The notes: a model not told the origin generated them from the sequence alone. A stretch of DNA of 64,000 nucleotides from CBDEGR01 sp965237895 (GCA_965237895.1 CBDEGR010000001.1:248001-312000), one strand, 5' to 3'; shown: positions 7,642 through 17,485, counted from the stretch's first letter. Translations and numbers: made by a program.

Positions 7642-10600
7642 TCAGTCTTGACTCGGTTTGAGACGAACGACTAGTGTTTTGATATCGTACTTGTTCATTG
7701 GGAATCGGACCTCATGCTCGGCCCATTCAACTGACTTGAGCGGGTCTCCCAATACTGACCCTAAATGGGCGCCTTCAACCGTCATCACCGGGAATTGCAG
7801 ACGTGCGGTGATCCGTTGATCGGTTGAATTATGAACGCGCACGATGTAAGTGTGGTCATCCGAACCGGGACGGATAGTGAGAATTGCAAGCCCATCTGGG
7901 AGAGTACTCAGGAAGCCTATTCCTCTCTCGGGCAGTATCTGTTTCCATTCCTTGTGGTAATGCCGAACCGCATAAAGAGGAGACCTCGCCCTCGTGCTCA
8001 AACGCGTCATCGCAGAAAGGGGCAGGTTCGGACCGCTCGTCAGTACATACCGGAATGTGAAATGTCCCCCCTGCTGTCCGGGGGTGTCGATGATGAAGTA
8101 GTTATTCATGATGTACGAGAAGACGGTCCCAGAATGAATCTTGATGGAATCAGGCCACAATCCGCGGTTGATATCTTCAAGAGTAATCAGAGGAGCATCT
8201 ACGCTAACCCAGCCCACACTCTGGTTCGCTCCTTCAATTCTTACCCCACCCTGCGTGACGAAAAATTGCCGGGTGGCACCCGGGAGCATGTCCGTTTCCG
8301 GATTGACCCACGCCGTTCCGCCTTGATATTCCGCCCGCGGGCTCTCCACTGCGAAGGGGAACGCGAAATACACGGCTTCCTTGTTCAGCGTCGGAATTTT
8401 CTCCACTACGTTCTGGAAGGCGACCCGTTTTTGCTGGTCATTCAGAGTGATGGTCGTAACAATCTCCGGGGTGTTTGTGGCTCGAGCGCGGATTGTCACT
8501 AGCGTTCCCCAGGGAAAATGCGCGATCTGAGGTGTCCCCACGAGGGTTTGCCGATTGATTGTTAAAACCGGCACATCAAGGGTAGGGTCAGCAGTAAGAA
8601 GCCGATTAGAAGGGGGGTTCTTCCACACTTTTGGTGGAGGCAGGTCGCCGCCTGTGACATAGAGATACTCATTTAGTTTGTACCCGGACGAGGAATTCAC
8701 CAGGTCCTGCCCAGTCTCCTTATCGATAAGTTGGGAAACGGCGCCGGTTTCGGGGTCCAGTCTGAGGCTATAGTACTTTCCCTCAATGGTGGCAGCCCCA
8801 ACGGATGTCGGCACAACTTCCCCCGAAGGTACTCTCCCTCTGACGACGGGATAAAACCTATATCCGAGAGCCGGCACATCGGCTGCCCAGCAGCGCACTT
8901 TCTGGTACCCCTCAACTTCCTTCAGCAATCCGCAGGGAAGAGGCTGTCCAGTCTCCGGATCCTGCGGCGCTTCATCGAGCTCCAGCTCCCAGTCGAAGAA
9001 ATCGCTCCGCGGCTGGCTATCGACATTGAACACCACCACTCCTCGCTTATCCGTCTGGATCAACTCCGCAATCTTGTCCATGGCAACGGTGAGCAAATCC
9101 CGCGTCTTCCGGTAGGCAGTTTCAGCCCAGCCGCGATGGTTACCTTCATTCACCTGAGTAAGGTAACTGGAAGGCCTGCGGATTGCTCCTCCATCGCTCC
9201 ACACGTAGTTATCTGTAAGCATGATATTCTTCCAGGCTTCGCGGAAGCGTGCGTGATCGTACCGGATAAGGGGTTGAAGCCAAGTTGCAATGCTTTCCAG
9301 CTTTTCTGCTGCGGTCACTTGAATCTGGGACGTGCGATTCATGGCGGCAACTCGGGCGTCAGCTCCCGCCTCTTCCTCCCACGAGGCTCCTGCGTCCCCT
9401 CGATAAGTTCGGATCTGGGAGCCAAAATGTTCAGTGATGTAGCGAAAATAATCACGCGCGATTCCCGGAATCACTTTAGGATACGCATATTCCTGGTTCC
9501 AGCGCTCGATGATATCGGCACTTCCAAAGTGCCGAATGGGGAACTCGTCATTTTCCAGACCATACAAAAGAACGGCATCGAAGGGATAATCCTGGCGGTC
9601 ATACTGGGAAAGGAACAAGGGTAAAGAACGCTGCAAACCAAACAACGAAGGCGTGTATTTGCGCCCCCGCCATTTGACATCTTCACAGGTATTGAAGGGA
9701 TAGTTCCAGCACCCAACGAACCGGTCAGGGTCTTCCTTGTCCAGGCGCGCATCTTCCGGATTCCACCCGTCCCACGTCAAGTCGCGAACTACTACGTAGA
9801 GAGAGCCAAGCCATGTCAACACCTTAGACCCGTTGGGTCCTTCCCAGTAAAACGGTGATTGAAGGTTCATCTGGCCGAGCGGAAGAAAGGGGCCGCGAAA
9901 GGGGTTGCTTCCATTCGATAAATACTTGACGCCTGCCTCTGCCAAGATCTGTGGAAACGCCCAGGTGAGGGTCGGCTCATCGGTCTGCGAGGCCTCGTCA
10001 ACGGTAAAACCGTACTGCTTTCCGGCCCGCAGCGCGTATTCCAGCATCTGGAACAATTCCTCGGGGGTTGCTAAGCCGGTGAAAAAGTTCATCCAAAAGG
10101 CGTTTATTCCAACCTTTCCGTTACGCAGATAATCAAGCAATTGTTTTCGCTGAGCTTCAACCCGGGTTTCCAGGTAGGATTCTAAGTTCGCCGACACATC
10201 CACAGTAAAGGAATAGGAGGAATATTCTTGCAAGATATCAAGGAATTTATCGATGTACCGATTCTGCCACTCCAGGGTCCGCGCCGGCACTTCGTTAAAT
10301 CCATAGTTGTGTTGTGCCCTTGGCGCGGCATAGACCCGCCAACGCCGTTGGGGTTGAAAAGTCCCTTGATAAACAGGCGCCCGCGCTCCCCCAACGTAGA
10401 GAGCCACAGGTAAAGGCGTCTCAGGCGCAGGCACCTCGACTGTTGTCAATAAGTCTCCGAATCCGCTCTGGCTGATCTCTTTCTTGATTTGGGTCGAACC
10501 GATTACGACTCTCAGGCTTGTGCGCGGAATGGGCTGTGTTGTCCGTAGAATGACGTCTGCCAACTCTACCAGTTGTGAATCGCGCTGCTTATAAAATATG

Positions 10601-11397
10601 GTCGGCTGTACAGAAGCCCCTGTTATCATCGGGACAGTTCCTTCCGGTTCGTTGGTCAACGAAAGGGCGTCGTAGTAAATCCCATATCCATCCGGGCATC
10701 GCACGGTGAGCGTGTTCTCGCCGCGCCGGAAGTAGGAAGCCGGCAGTAGCATATCCAACGACTCGTAACCGACGAATTGCGGCCCGCTTCCACCCGTGGG
10801 CCACCACAACTCCGGCGCTGGTCGAGGGCGCAGTTGATAGCTTCCTGCGTGCCCGTTAATCTCTACCGCGTACCGTGGTGCCGCAGGCTGGCGGTACCGA
10901 ACGATTGTGTCGAGATGCAAAACAAACTTTCCCTGGGGCGCGGCAGCCAGGGAAAAAATAATCTGAAACGGAACCCCCTCAGGCTCCTTCAAGAGGTTTT
11001 CAAATGAGCCCGGCTGGTAGGCGGGCCAATCCTTTTCCTTTGTCGGTGAATCTTTACCGACCCGATAAATAAGTGGTTCGCTTGCCTTTCGTTTCCTGTC
11101 GAACTCCAAGAACGATTGGTCTTTCTTTCCAATGCGGAAAACTTCCGTCACGGTTCCTCGGGTAGAAGTTCCCGAGCCAGGCACAGTGGTGGGGGAAGCC
11201 CCTCTCACCCGACGCGCACCGGGAAGAGGTTTTGAGTTTGATCCGTCCTCGAGCTTCAAACCTTTCTTTTTCCAATCAGTTCCAGGGAGAGGTCGGGAAA
11301 AAAGCGGCGTGTCAGCAAAAACTGTAAAACCTAGCACGCCTTGGAGTACAAGCCAGGCAAGTCCCTTCAGAAGAGTCTTGTTCTTTTCAGAGCTCAT
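7642..11397 (-). CDS. secreted GH38-like (alpha-mannosidase-related) protein, 1251 aa
   Basis: The signal peptide LAWLVLQGVLGFTVFA is followed by a beta-rich N-terminal region to about residue 350. From about 360 to 700 there is a domain resembling glycoside hydrolase family 38. It has RAQHNYGFNEVPARTLEWQN at the position of the usual metal-binding HxD motif, and SQTDEPTLTWAFPQILAEAG where GH38 proteins carry the nucleophile-containing segment. A long beta-sandwich C-terminal region follows. The HxD motif appears as HNY, so metal binding and catalysis may be altered. It is likely a periplasmic polysaccharide-active enzyme. TTAGGAGAAC before the ATG is a good RBS. Confidence 0.7.
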   Translation of the reverse strand: MSSEKNKTLLKGLAWLVLQGVLGFTVFADTPLFSRPLPGTDWKKKGLKLEDGSNSKPLPGARRVRGASPTTVPGSGTSTRGTVTEVFRIGKKDQSFLEFDRKRKASEPLIYRVGKDSPTKEKDWPAYQPGSFENLLKEPEGVPFQIIFSLAAAPQGKFVLHLDTIVRYRQPAAPRYAVEINGHAGSYQLRPRPAPELWWPTGGSGPQFVGYESLDMLLPASYFRRGENTLTVRCPDGYGIYYDALSLTNEPEGTVPMITGASVQPTIFYKQRDSQLVELADVILRTTQPIPRTSLRVVIGSTQIKKEISQSGFGDLLTTVEVPAPETPLPVALYVGGARAPVYQGTFQPQRRWRVYAAPRAQHNYGFNEVPARTLEWQNRYIDKFLDILQEYSSYSFTVDVSANLESYLETRVEAQRKQLLDYLRNGKVGINAFWMNFFTGLATPEELFQMLEYALRAGKQYGFTVDEASQTDEPTLTWAFPQILAEAGVKYLSNGSNPFRGPFLPLGQMNLQSPFYWEGPNGSKVLTWLGSLYVVVRDLTWDGWNPEDARLDKEDPDRFVGCWNYPFNTCEDVKWRGRKYTPSLFGLQRSLPLFLSQYDRQDYPFDAVLLYGLENDEFPIRHFGSADIIERWNQEYAYPKVIPGIARDYFRYITEHFGSQIRTYRGDAGASWEEEAGADARVAAMNRTSQIQVTAAEKLESIATWLQPLIRYDHARFREAWKNIMLTDNYVWSDGGAIRRPSSYLTQVNEGNHRGWAETAYRKTRDLLTVAMDKIAELIQTDKRGVVVFNVDSQPRSDFFDWELELDEAPQDPETGQPLPCGLLKEVEGYQKVRCWAADVPALGYRFYPVVRGRVPSGEVVPTSVGAATIEGKYYSLRLDPETGAVSQLIDKETGQDLVNSSSGYKLNEYLYVTGGDLPPPKVWKNPPSNRLLTADPTLDVPVLTINRQTLVGTPQIAHFPWGTLVTIRARATNTPEIVTTITLNDQQKRVAFQNVVEKIPTLNKEAVYFAFPFAVESPRAEYQGGTAWVNPETDMLPGATRQFFVTQGGVRIEGANQSVGWVSVDAPLITLEDINRGLWPDSIKIHSGTVFSYIMNNYFIIDTPGQQGGHFTFRYVLTSGPNLPLSAMTRLSTRARSPLYAVRHYHKEWKQILPERGIGFLSTLPDGLAILTIRPGSDDHTYIVRVHNSTDQRITARLQFPVMTVEGAHLGSVLGDPLKSVEWAEHEVRFPMNKYDIKTLVVRLKPSQD

Positions 11398-11757
11398 AAC
11401 TGTTCTCCTAACTTCCGTCCAAACGAGACCGGAAACTTATCGATGGGGTTACAGCACAGCAATTTGGAATCCCAGCCTTGCGGCGCTGGAAACGCTCCTG
11501 TAATTCGCGGCTTTTTTGGGCACCCATACCGCCCGCCATCCAGCCTCTCCCCGGGGCGATAGCGGAAATTGTCTTGCCGATCATGAGGAGCCATCCTAAA
11601 TAGATAGGAGTATTCTATGCTGCGCCGGAGGCCAAGTCAACTCACCGAATCGAAAAACATATGTTTTTGGGCCGTCTATTTTCCAGACTTCCGGGTGAAT
11701 GGATTCAGTCGGATAGGAAGGGCCTTGCAGGAGGGTTTTTGGGCCAACCCTCACTCC

Positions 11758-11883
11758 GGGAAGTTCATCTGCCGCAGGAGGTCCTGGAAGCGGGGGGTCG
11801 GAGCGCACCTGGAGACGGTACTATGTTAGTAGCGAAGAGACGTGTGATCAATTTCCACGTCTAACTGGGGAAAGACGGTAGCC
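11758..11883 (-). repeat. dispersed repeat R1, copy 2 (includes kinase 3' end)
   Basis: This copy is almost base-for-base identical to 3578-3703 over 126 bp. On the minus strand it encodes RFQDLLRQMNFPE-stop, again the C-terminus of a Ser/Thr kinase. One extra C just upstream breaks the frame. The body of the kinase is absent. Confidence 0.75.
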
Positions 11884-12487
11884 GTGAGCGATCGCTTCTC
11901 GCGGCGCATTCGAGCCAATGTGGCGAGGGCCCGCTCTCGGGCATCTCTCTCGCATTGGGTGCGTGGGACGGCGTTGCGACGGCCCGATTTATTTTTCTTT
12001 TTTATCTGACTCAAGTTAATGCACCTCTGGAAACGAGATTTCCCTAAGCACACAGACATTGGGGGGGAGACCTTCAAAAGCCACAATTTCTTTTTGTTAT
12101 ATGGAACAGGCTGGAAGGAAATTGCACCTATATTCGGGAGAGGAAAATGGGGGAAATCTTCAGAAGCTTTTACACATATATTCCTGAAAGAATATATGGG
12201 AAGGAATGCGGAGGATTATCTTAACCGTTGGGCTTCGCCGACGATCTGAATGGAATAAGACGGGCTAGCAGGGTGACCCGCGTAGGTACATGCCAACGCA
12301 TCGGCCAAGATGTGGGCCTTTGAACGAATACCTTTCAGGCGTCTGATTCCAGTTGCGACTAACGACTCTTAAATCCTCTTCAAGAAGGGCCTCAGGACGC
12401 TTTCCTTCTTGAATCGTGAGCTATCGGGGGCCAATGACTGCTGCTTAGTTAGGAACACGGTTGCTTTTTGGTTTGAAGAGAGAAAAG
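11884..12487. other. AT-rich stretch with inverted repeat, no firm gene
   Basis: The part from about 12000 to 12250 is richer in A/T than its surroundings. It contains a perfect 9-bp inverted repeat, CATATATTC at 12175-12183 and GAATATATG at 12190-12198, with a 6-base loop. A plus-strand ORF at 12019-12249 (76 aa, with GKWGKSSEAFTHIFLKEYMG) has no clear RBS and no recognised family. On the minus strand 11880-11990 has an arginine-rich frame. Neither is convincing as a gene. Confidence 0.35.
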
Positions 12488-13558
12488 TCAGGCCGTGGTA
12501 AGTACTTCCCGAACAATTTCGGCCACGGTTTCCACATTGTTGTCGTTGATTCCGTGATGCGTTACGAATTTCACCGAGTTTGAGTCGAGAACGGTCACGC
12601 CAGCTCCTCGATCGAGTACTCGCCGGACAAAAGTAAATGGGTCCATGGAGGTCGTCCCTACACGAAGAATGTTAGTCTGGACGGTCTCCATGTCCACCTT
12701 TATACCCGGCAAGGGGACAAGTAGTTCTGCCAAGCGCCGCGCTCGGCGATGGTCTTCGGCGAGGCGGTCTATCATGGTTTCGAGGGCAACGATGGCGGCT
12801 GCGGCGAAGATTCCCTCTTTATGCACGGAGTGGCATCCTAACATCCGATGGTTTTTCCCAGCTTGCTCGATGAAATCTTTTGTTCCACACAGCATCCCCC
12901 CGTAGGGAGCGCCTAATCCCTTGTTGAGACTCAGACTCACCACATCCACCGGCCCGGTCAGATCGCGCAGAGGTACATCGTGCGCGACGGCAGCGTTGAA
13001 GAGTCGAGCCCCATCCACGAGCACGGCTGCCCCGTGCCGGTGGGCCAGTTCGCCGACCTGAGCCATGTAGTGCGGCGGCAGAGCCACTCCGCCGGCTATA
13101 TTGTGCGTGTTTTCCAGGCAGACCAATGCCGTCCGGGGGCGATAGGAATAACCCTGTTCCATGATGGCGGCCTCGATGTCTTCGAGGGACATCTCGCCGA
13201 ACTTGTTTCCCCTGATGAGACGGGGAACGGCGCCCGTATGGGCGGCAATATTCCGGTCTTCCACCCACCATAGATGGCATCGGGCTTCCATTATCGCTTG
13301 CTCGCCTCGTTGGCAATAGCCCATCATTCCCAGCAGATTCGCGACGCTGGTCGTAGGCACAAGGAGGGCGGCTTCCTTGCCGGTCATTTGAGCGATCATC
13401 TCTTGCAGGCGGTTTACATTGGGGTCTTCCCCCCAAAGAGGCCATCCGAGCTCGGCAGATCGCATTGCTTCCCACATGGCTTCGGTTGGTGGCAATATAA
13501 ACTCGCCGCGGGTATCTACGATTAGCTTATGTGAACGCATAACTTTTTTCACGGTCAT
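12488..13558 (-). CDS. threonine aldolase / beta-eliminating lyase family, PLP-dependent
   Basis: The protein has 356 aa, the normal length for low-specificity L-threonine aldolases (fold type I). Visible motifs are LVPTTSVANLLGMM near residue 68, LVCLENTHNIAGG near 145, VLVDGARLFNAAVA near 180 and VVSLSLNKGLGAPYGGML near 205, whose Lys is the expected PLP Schiff-base residue. It would cleave L-threonine or L-allo-threonine to glycine and acetaldehyde in the cytoplasm. The product glycine could feed one-carbon metabolism, but no operon partner is adjacent. AGAAGAT upstream of the ATG serves as RBS. Confidence 0.85.
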   Translation of the reverse strand: MTVKKVMRSHKLIVDTRGEFILPPTEAMWEAMRSAELGWPLWGEDPNVNRLQEMIAQMTGKEAALLVPTTSVANLLGMMGYCQRGEQAIMEARCHLWWVEDRNIAAHTGAVPRLIRGNKFGEMSLEDIEAAIMEQGYSYRPRTALVCLENTHNIAGGVALPPHYMAQVGELAHRHGAAVLVDGARLFNAAVAHDVPLRDLTGPVDVVSLSLNKGLGAPYGGMLCGTKDFIEQAGKNHRMLGCHSVHKEGIFAAAAIVALETMIDRLAEDHRRARRLAELLVPLPGIKVDMETVQTNILRVGTTSMDPFTFVRRVLDRGAGVTVLDSNSVKFVTHHGINDNNVETVAEIVREVLTTA

Positions 13559-13701
13559 AGCTGGAATCTTCTTTCTCTCATATTAGTTTCGAGATCGTGA
13601 AATCGGTGTTCCCGCGGCGTCTAAGGGAAAGACAAGATTTCCCCTCTTTAGTCGTCAGGACTCGGGACTGCCTTTCGTGTCTGGACCTGTTACTGCTTTA
13701 A

Positions 13702-13772
13702 CCCGGAATTAGTTTTTGGCCCTTCCGACTCGTGAGTATAAACCGGTTGGCCTTCAACTGAGATCTTCCAGG
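13702..13772 (+). repeat. dispersed repeat C, copy 1
   Basis: This sequence of about 70 bp starts CCGGAATTAG and ends CTTCCAG. It recurs at 16373-16474 and, on the other strand, at 34521-34624. Copy 1 is the most diverged and shortest. Function unknown. Confidence 0.6.
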
Positions 13773-13830
13773 AAAATATTTTCTCCGAGATACTGCCAGC
13801 GGCTTCCAGCCGCTCTTTCCGAGTTGTGGG

Positions 13831-14060
13831 TCGCCAAAATTGTATTCAGTTGCAAAATCAACAGCTTGGACAGAGAGCCGACTCGCCTGACCCGACCGAC
13901 GGTGCTATAAAATCAGTTCATGTTTCCATTAGTCGTGAGCGTGTTTGGGTGGGCTGGCGCGTTCCTTCGGTCCCGACAGGATCTGGCGCTGGAGATTCTG
14001 GCCTTGCGCCAACAAGTGCTCGTACTGAAGGGTAAGAATCCCCGATGGACTGGGCAAAGA
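13831..14060 (+). mobile_element. 5' end of an integrase-type transposase element (IS-a), truncated
   Basis: This segment matches 58918-59178 (opposite strand) from its non-coding left end (TCGCCAAAATTGTATTCAG) through the start of an ORF at 13920. That ORF reads FGWAGAFLRSRQDLALEILA then LRQQVLVLKGKNPR, the N-terminal coiled part of rve-type integrase transposases common in Acidobacteriota. The catalytic DDE domain is absent, so it cannot transpose. Confidence 0.65.
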
Positions 14061-14292
14061 TGCGCCCGACAGGCGTCCGGTGGAGCGACGAAGTGCAGGT
14101 CCATCCAAACTCCTTGCGATGCCACGAGATGGGGGGCTGCATCATCGCCCTCCTTTTGAAGATTGCATAATTGTGACGCTGAACCGCCCCTAAGATGCAC
14201 TTTTTGTGCGACTGCGGGGTGGTAGTATGCGTAACCATAATTTGTAAACCTCAATAGTAGGCCCAGTGTGGTTCGTCGAGCGGCCTTGGAAC

Positions 14293-14978
14293 TCAGTCGA
14301 GAGGTTTCAGCTTGATATTCTTAAACCATAAGTCCGCGCCGTGATCCTGGAAGCCGATGTAGCCTGTCCGCGGGTGGTACTTGTAGGCTCTACCGAACTT
14401 GTGTTTGCTACCGTCCGGTCGTTCATGCGGCTGAGTCCACCGATCCAGGTCTATGTTGTTTACGTGCTCGCCGTTCAATACCACGTCTATGATGTTCTTG
14501 TTCACCGAAATCTCAATGTGGTTCCACTCACCTACCGGCTTCATGGCGTTTTTTGTGGGCTTAACCAAGTCGTAGATCGCTCCGGTATCTTTGAAGCCTG
14601 CGTTGGGACTGTCGAGGATTTGTACTTCGATGCCGTTGAACGCGACATCTTTGCCAGCCATTTCTTTGAGTGGGGACGTCCGCACGAAAATACCGCTGTT
14701 ACAACCTTTCGTGATTTTGAAATCGAGTGCCAGAACGAAATCCGTCCATTCCTGTTCGTAAACTACCATAGAGGTGCCGGCTTTGTGCGGGTTGATACTC
14801 CCTTCTTCCACTGGCCTCTTAATGGGTTGCCAATCGCTGGTCATCCAGCGGTCCATCGACTTTCCATCGAATAGCAGGATCCAGCCTGCTCCTTCTCTTC
14901 TTGGGTCAGTTGGTTGTCTGCGGGAGCTGCGGCAAAGGCTGGGATAAGTAAGGCAAGGATAATCTGCGCGACTTTCAT
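14293..14978 (-). pseudogene. secreted DUF1080 (3-keto-disaccharide hydrolase-like) protein, frameshifted
   Basis: From ATG 14978 comes a signal peptide (VAQIILALLIPAFAAAPA) and TQEEKEQAG. Near 14880 the frame shifts by one base to WILLFDGKSMDRW and the rest of the DUF1080 domain: GIFVRTSPLKEM, FNGIEVQILDSPNAG, GEWNHIEISV, YIGFQDHGADLWFKNIKLK. The family adopts a concanavalin-like fold and includes 3-keto-glucoside hydrolases. The start overlaps the end of the Gfo/Idh gene with one base between stop and ATG (TAACATG), so the two form an operon. The break may be real or a sequencing error. If it is an error, the gene is complete at about 228 aa. Confidence 0.8.
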
Positions 14979-14979
14979 G

Positions 14980-16266
14980 TTAGATCACCACCCTTTCGTT
15001 CTTTGAGTCCCAGGTCAGTGTCTTTCGTTGGCGATACGATTCGACACCCATCTTTATAGCTACCATGGTGGCAGCACCCAGGTTGGCATTGCAAAATACG
15101 AGCGCATTCCCGCGAATCGCATCCACCGTATTGTGGAATTCCCTTTTTCGAGGCTCACGCGGAATGGTGACTGCGCTGTGGCCGCCATTGCTGGCTTGGA
15201 ACTCTTCCCCGAAGTCGCCGTTGGCGCGAAGGACGGGATCATCGTCGAGATCCATTGTCCCGTGTTTGCCGTAAATTCGATCGGGAAGCTGGGTATTGTT
15301 GCTCAGAGTGCTGACCAAGAAGATCGTGTACTGGTTCGGATAATCGATGGAGATCATATGGGTATCGGGAATGTCCCGGCCATCTTTCTCCACATACAGG
15401 CCGCCGGCGGAGGAGACGTGGAGCGGATACTCACCATCCGGGCCGGCAATCGCCAGAAGTAGGGGGGCGAGTTTATGGTACATCAGATCGGTGGCTAGAC
15501 CCCCGCTATAGGGCCAGTATTTTCTGTACCGGAAGAAGTGCTCTGGTGTCCAAGGGATTTTGGGTGCCAGTCCCCACTCGTGGCCGAGCCACATATCCCA
15601 GTCGATGTAATCTTCTCCCGTAGCGTGCGGGCCAGCGGCAGGATCGGGGATGAAGGCCGAGTTGAAAACGCAGGTTCGAGAGTTGCGGTTGAAGCTGCCT
15701 TGGGCCCAAATGACCTTGCCAAGGCGTCCTGCCTGGATGGCCTCCCGCGCCTTCCAAAATTGGTCGTTCGTCACAAAATCCGCACCTACCTGGAGAATCT
15801 TGTTAGTGCGCTTGACCGCATCGCGGATTTGGAGGGCCTGTTCGATGGCAAGGCTCATGGGCTTTTCCAGGTGCACATGCTTGCCCGCCTCCATTGCATC
15901 AATGGCCATCTTGGAGTGCCAGTGGTCAGGCGTGACAATCATCACGAGATCAACGTCTTTCCGTTCCAGTACCCTCCGGTAGTCCGTATAGCCTTCGGCT
16001 TCACCTTCCGACAGTTCTTTGGCGCGAGTGATACGTTTCTGATATACGTCGCAGACGGCCACCAAGCGAACATTCAACGATTGGCGATAGCCGAGAATTT
16101 TCTTGACCCAATATGTGCCAAGCCCCCCAACCCCGATGACAGCAACGTTGATCCGGTCATTGGACCCTAAGAAGCCAGAGGAATTTAAACTGCCAAGCTC
16201 TATTGCACCCACCGTGGCAGCTGTAGTTTTTACGAAATCTCGGCGAGAAATCCGGGGACGATTCAT
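14980..16266 (-). CDS. Tat-exported Gfo/Idh/MocA oxidoreductase
   Basis: The protein has 428 aa. The Tat signal SRRDFVKTTAATVGAIELG is at the N-terminus. The Rossmann fold starts at about residue 38 (INVAVIGVGGLGTYW). The EKP motif of the family is in HVHLEKPMSLA. A conserved DHWH segment (VTPDHWHSKMA) precedes it and is typical of secreted members. The family oxidises or reduces sugars or inositol-like substrates with a bound NAD(P). The exported members are linked to glycoside 3-ketosugar metabolism, which fits the coupled DUF1080 gene downstream. The start has AAGGTGG upstream. Promoter-leader module E precedes it. Confidence 0.85.
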   Translation of the reverse strand: MNRPRISRRDFVKTTAATVGAIELGSLNSSGFLGSNDRINVAVIGVGGLGTYWVKKILGYRQSLNVRLVAVCDVYQKRITRAKELSEGEAEGYTDYRRVLERKDVDLVMIVTPDHWHSKMAIDAMEAGKHVHLEKPMSLAIEQALQIRDAVKRTNKILQVGADFVTNDQFWKAREAIQAGRLGKVIWAQGSFNRNSRTCVFNSAFIPDPAAGPHATGEDYIDWDMWLGHEWGLAPKIPWTPEHFFRYRKYWPYSGGLATDLMYHKLAPLLLAIAGPDGEYPLHVSSAGGLYVEKDGRDIPDTHMISIDYPNQYTIFLVSTLSNNTQLPDRIYGKHGTMDLDDDPVLRANGDFGEEFQASNGGHSAVTIPREPRKREFHNTVDAIRGNALVFCNANLGAATMVAIKMGVESYRQRKTLTWDSKNERVVI

Positions 16267-16308
16267 GATGCGACCACCTTTTTCTAGGTTTTGTTAACTA
16301 ATCCAGAA

Positions 16309-16370
16309 TTTTCGGTTTCAACTTTTACTCGGCTCAAGATTCTATGCCAGACCGCCCTGTGGGGTCAATC
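16309..16370 (-). promoter_or_regulatory. promoter-leader module, copy E
   Basis: On the minus strand TTGACC (16363-16368) and TAGAAT (16339-16344) are 18 bp apart. The leader AAAAGTTGAAACCGAAAATT follows, with TCTGG after it. It is about 70 bases upstream of the Gfo/Idh ATG. It is more diverged than copies A to D but aligns along its length. Repeat C copy 2 starts right at its outer edge. Confidence 0.6.
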
Positions 16371-16372
16371 AG

Positions 16373-16474
16373 ACCGGAATTAGTATTTTGGCCCTCCGGC
16401 AGTCAGGAATATACACCCATTGGCCTCCAACTGAGCCCTTCCAGCACAGTCCTTCTCTCCGGGGGCTCCGAGCG
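16373..16474 (+). repeat. dispersed repeat C, copy 2
   Basis: This sequence of about 100 bp contains ACCCATTGGCCTCCAACTGA and GCCCTTCCAGCA. It matches 34521-34624 (reverse) closely and 13702-13772 more weakly. It abuts promoter-leader module E. Confidence 0.6.
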
Positions 16475-16783
16475 GTCCTCGCCGGGTCCTGAAAGCCTGT
16501 CATCTTGGCATCCAGAACCAGCTTTTTCAGACACCTCTCCATTCCTGGGAGATATCGGAATCGTTTTCTTGGGTGCTGCCGCGGCCTGAGCTATCCCGAC
16601 AGAAGCGGCAGCCCAGCCCAGACCTCTACCACGCGCCGGTGGCGGTGGGGTAGAAACAGGAGCGAGCAGGGGTTGCACTTTTGGATCGCCACCCGCATCA
16701 CCCACTCAAATTGCACCAAAATGGTGCAAAAAAGGGGAGGGGGGTACACTCTTGAGTCGCCTATCTCCTATCCCTCCCTCGCG
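16475..16783. other. no gene recognised
   Basis: No coding frame, RNA gene or strong hairpin was recognised. A short shared string, GGTGGGGTAGAAACAG, also occurs near 5090, upstream of module A. Confidence 0.4.
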
Positions 16784-16812
16784 TTGACTTGCCCTCCTGG
16801 GCAGCCTAACAT
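16784..16812 (+). promoter_or_regulatory. sigma70-type promoter of truncated kinase
   Basis: TTGACT (16784-16789), a 17-bp spacer and TAACAT (16807-16812) precede the kinase ATG at 16833. The same arrangement is found before the second kinase start (39852-39880). Confidence 0.55.
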
Positions 16813-16832
16813 AACCCCACTTGGTGCTTCTC

Positions 16833-16925
16833 ATGGTTGACAAAATGCTCAGCCACTTCCGGATTGAGGCCAAGCTGGGTCTTGGCAGCAGGGGCGAGGT
16901 CTATCGCGCTCACGATGAGAGCTAG
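16833..16925 (+). pseudogene. Ser/Thr protein kinase N-terminal fragment
   Basis: Thirty codons read KMLSHFRIEAKLGLG then SRGEVYRAHDES and end at a TAG. This is the start of a PknB-type bacterial Ser/Thr kinase. The P-loop is altered (GLGSRGEV against the usual GSGGMGEV) and the catalytic Lys and all later motifs are missing. The intact promoter in front of a truncated gene suggests a deletion that removed the kinase body. Confidence 0.75.
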
Positions 16926-17399
16926 AGTTCCCCCTCCGGGCGTGTTCATAAAACCTTCGCAAATGATTGACCCACCCGCGTTGAAAGCACGTCACTTAGA
17001 ATCCGCGTTTGAGTGTTCACAAAACAAGTGTTTTAGGAACCATGGTGGGAGTGGGAAAACTACCCTGGGAGCCGGGTGAGTCCATTTGTAGCAACGGTTA
17101 AATGGTCGAGTCTACAAGGGGACACAGCCTGGAAACGCAACAGCATAGGTGTTCTGTTGCATTCTCCGGGTTCCTACCTTTCACATTTAAATTAGAGGGG
17201 AAGCGTGCAGGGCTTTCCAGGCCCAAACCTCCTGTTGACCCTGACATTCGATGGGCCGGCCCCCCACTCCGCCCAGTGGTTGGTGTGTCAAAGGGTTATT
17301 ACACAGCCCCCCCGTAAGCCATTGAAATGCAAAGGCGAAAATAGGCCAGTTTCGGGTGTATCAAAGGATTTGTTTGGGCACATATATCCGGGAGCCGCT
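16926..17399. other. gene-free stretch containing a short shared repeat
   Basis: No gene was recognised. The bases 17041-17075 (CATGGTGGGAGTGGG then AAACTACCCTGGGAGCCGG) recur on the opposite strand at 35641-35675 with about two mismatches. Confidence 0.4.
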
Positions 17400-17432
17400 T
17401 AATCCAGGAAGTTCATGCTACGCAGGAACCAT
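17400..17432 (-). pseudogene. Ser/Thr kinase 3'-end fragment
   Basis: The minus strand encodes FLRSMNFLD, a decayed version of the RFQDLLRRMNFPP C-terminus seen at seven other places in this window. Confidence 0.4.
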
Positions 17433-17485
17433 AAGCGCAACCTCCGGCACTGAGTCCGACCCCATGTTTCATGCTTGCCAATGGC

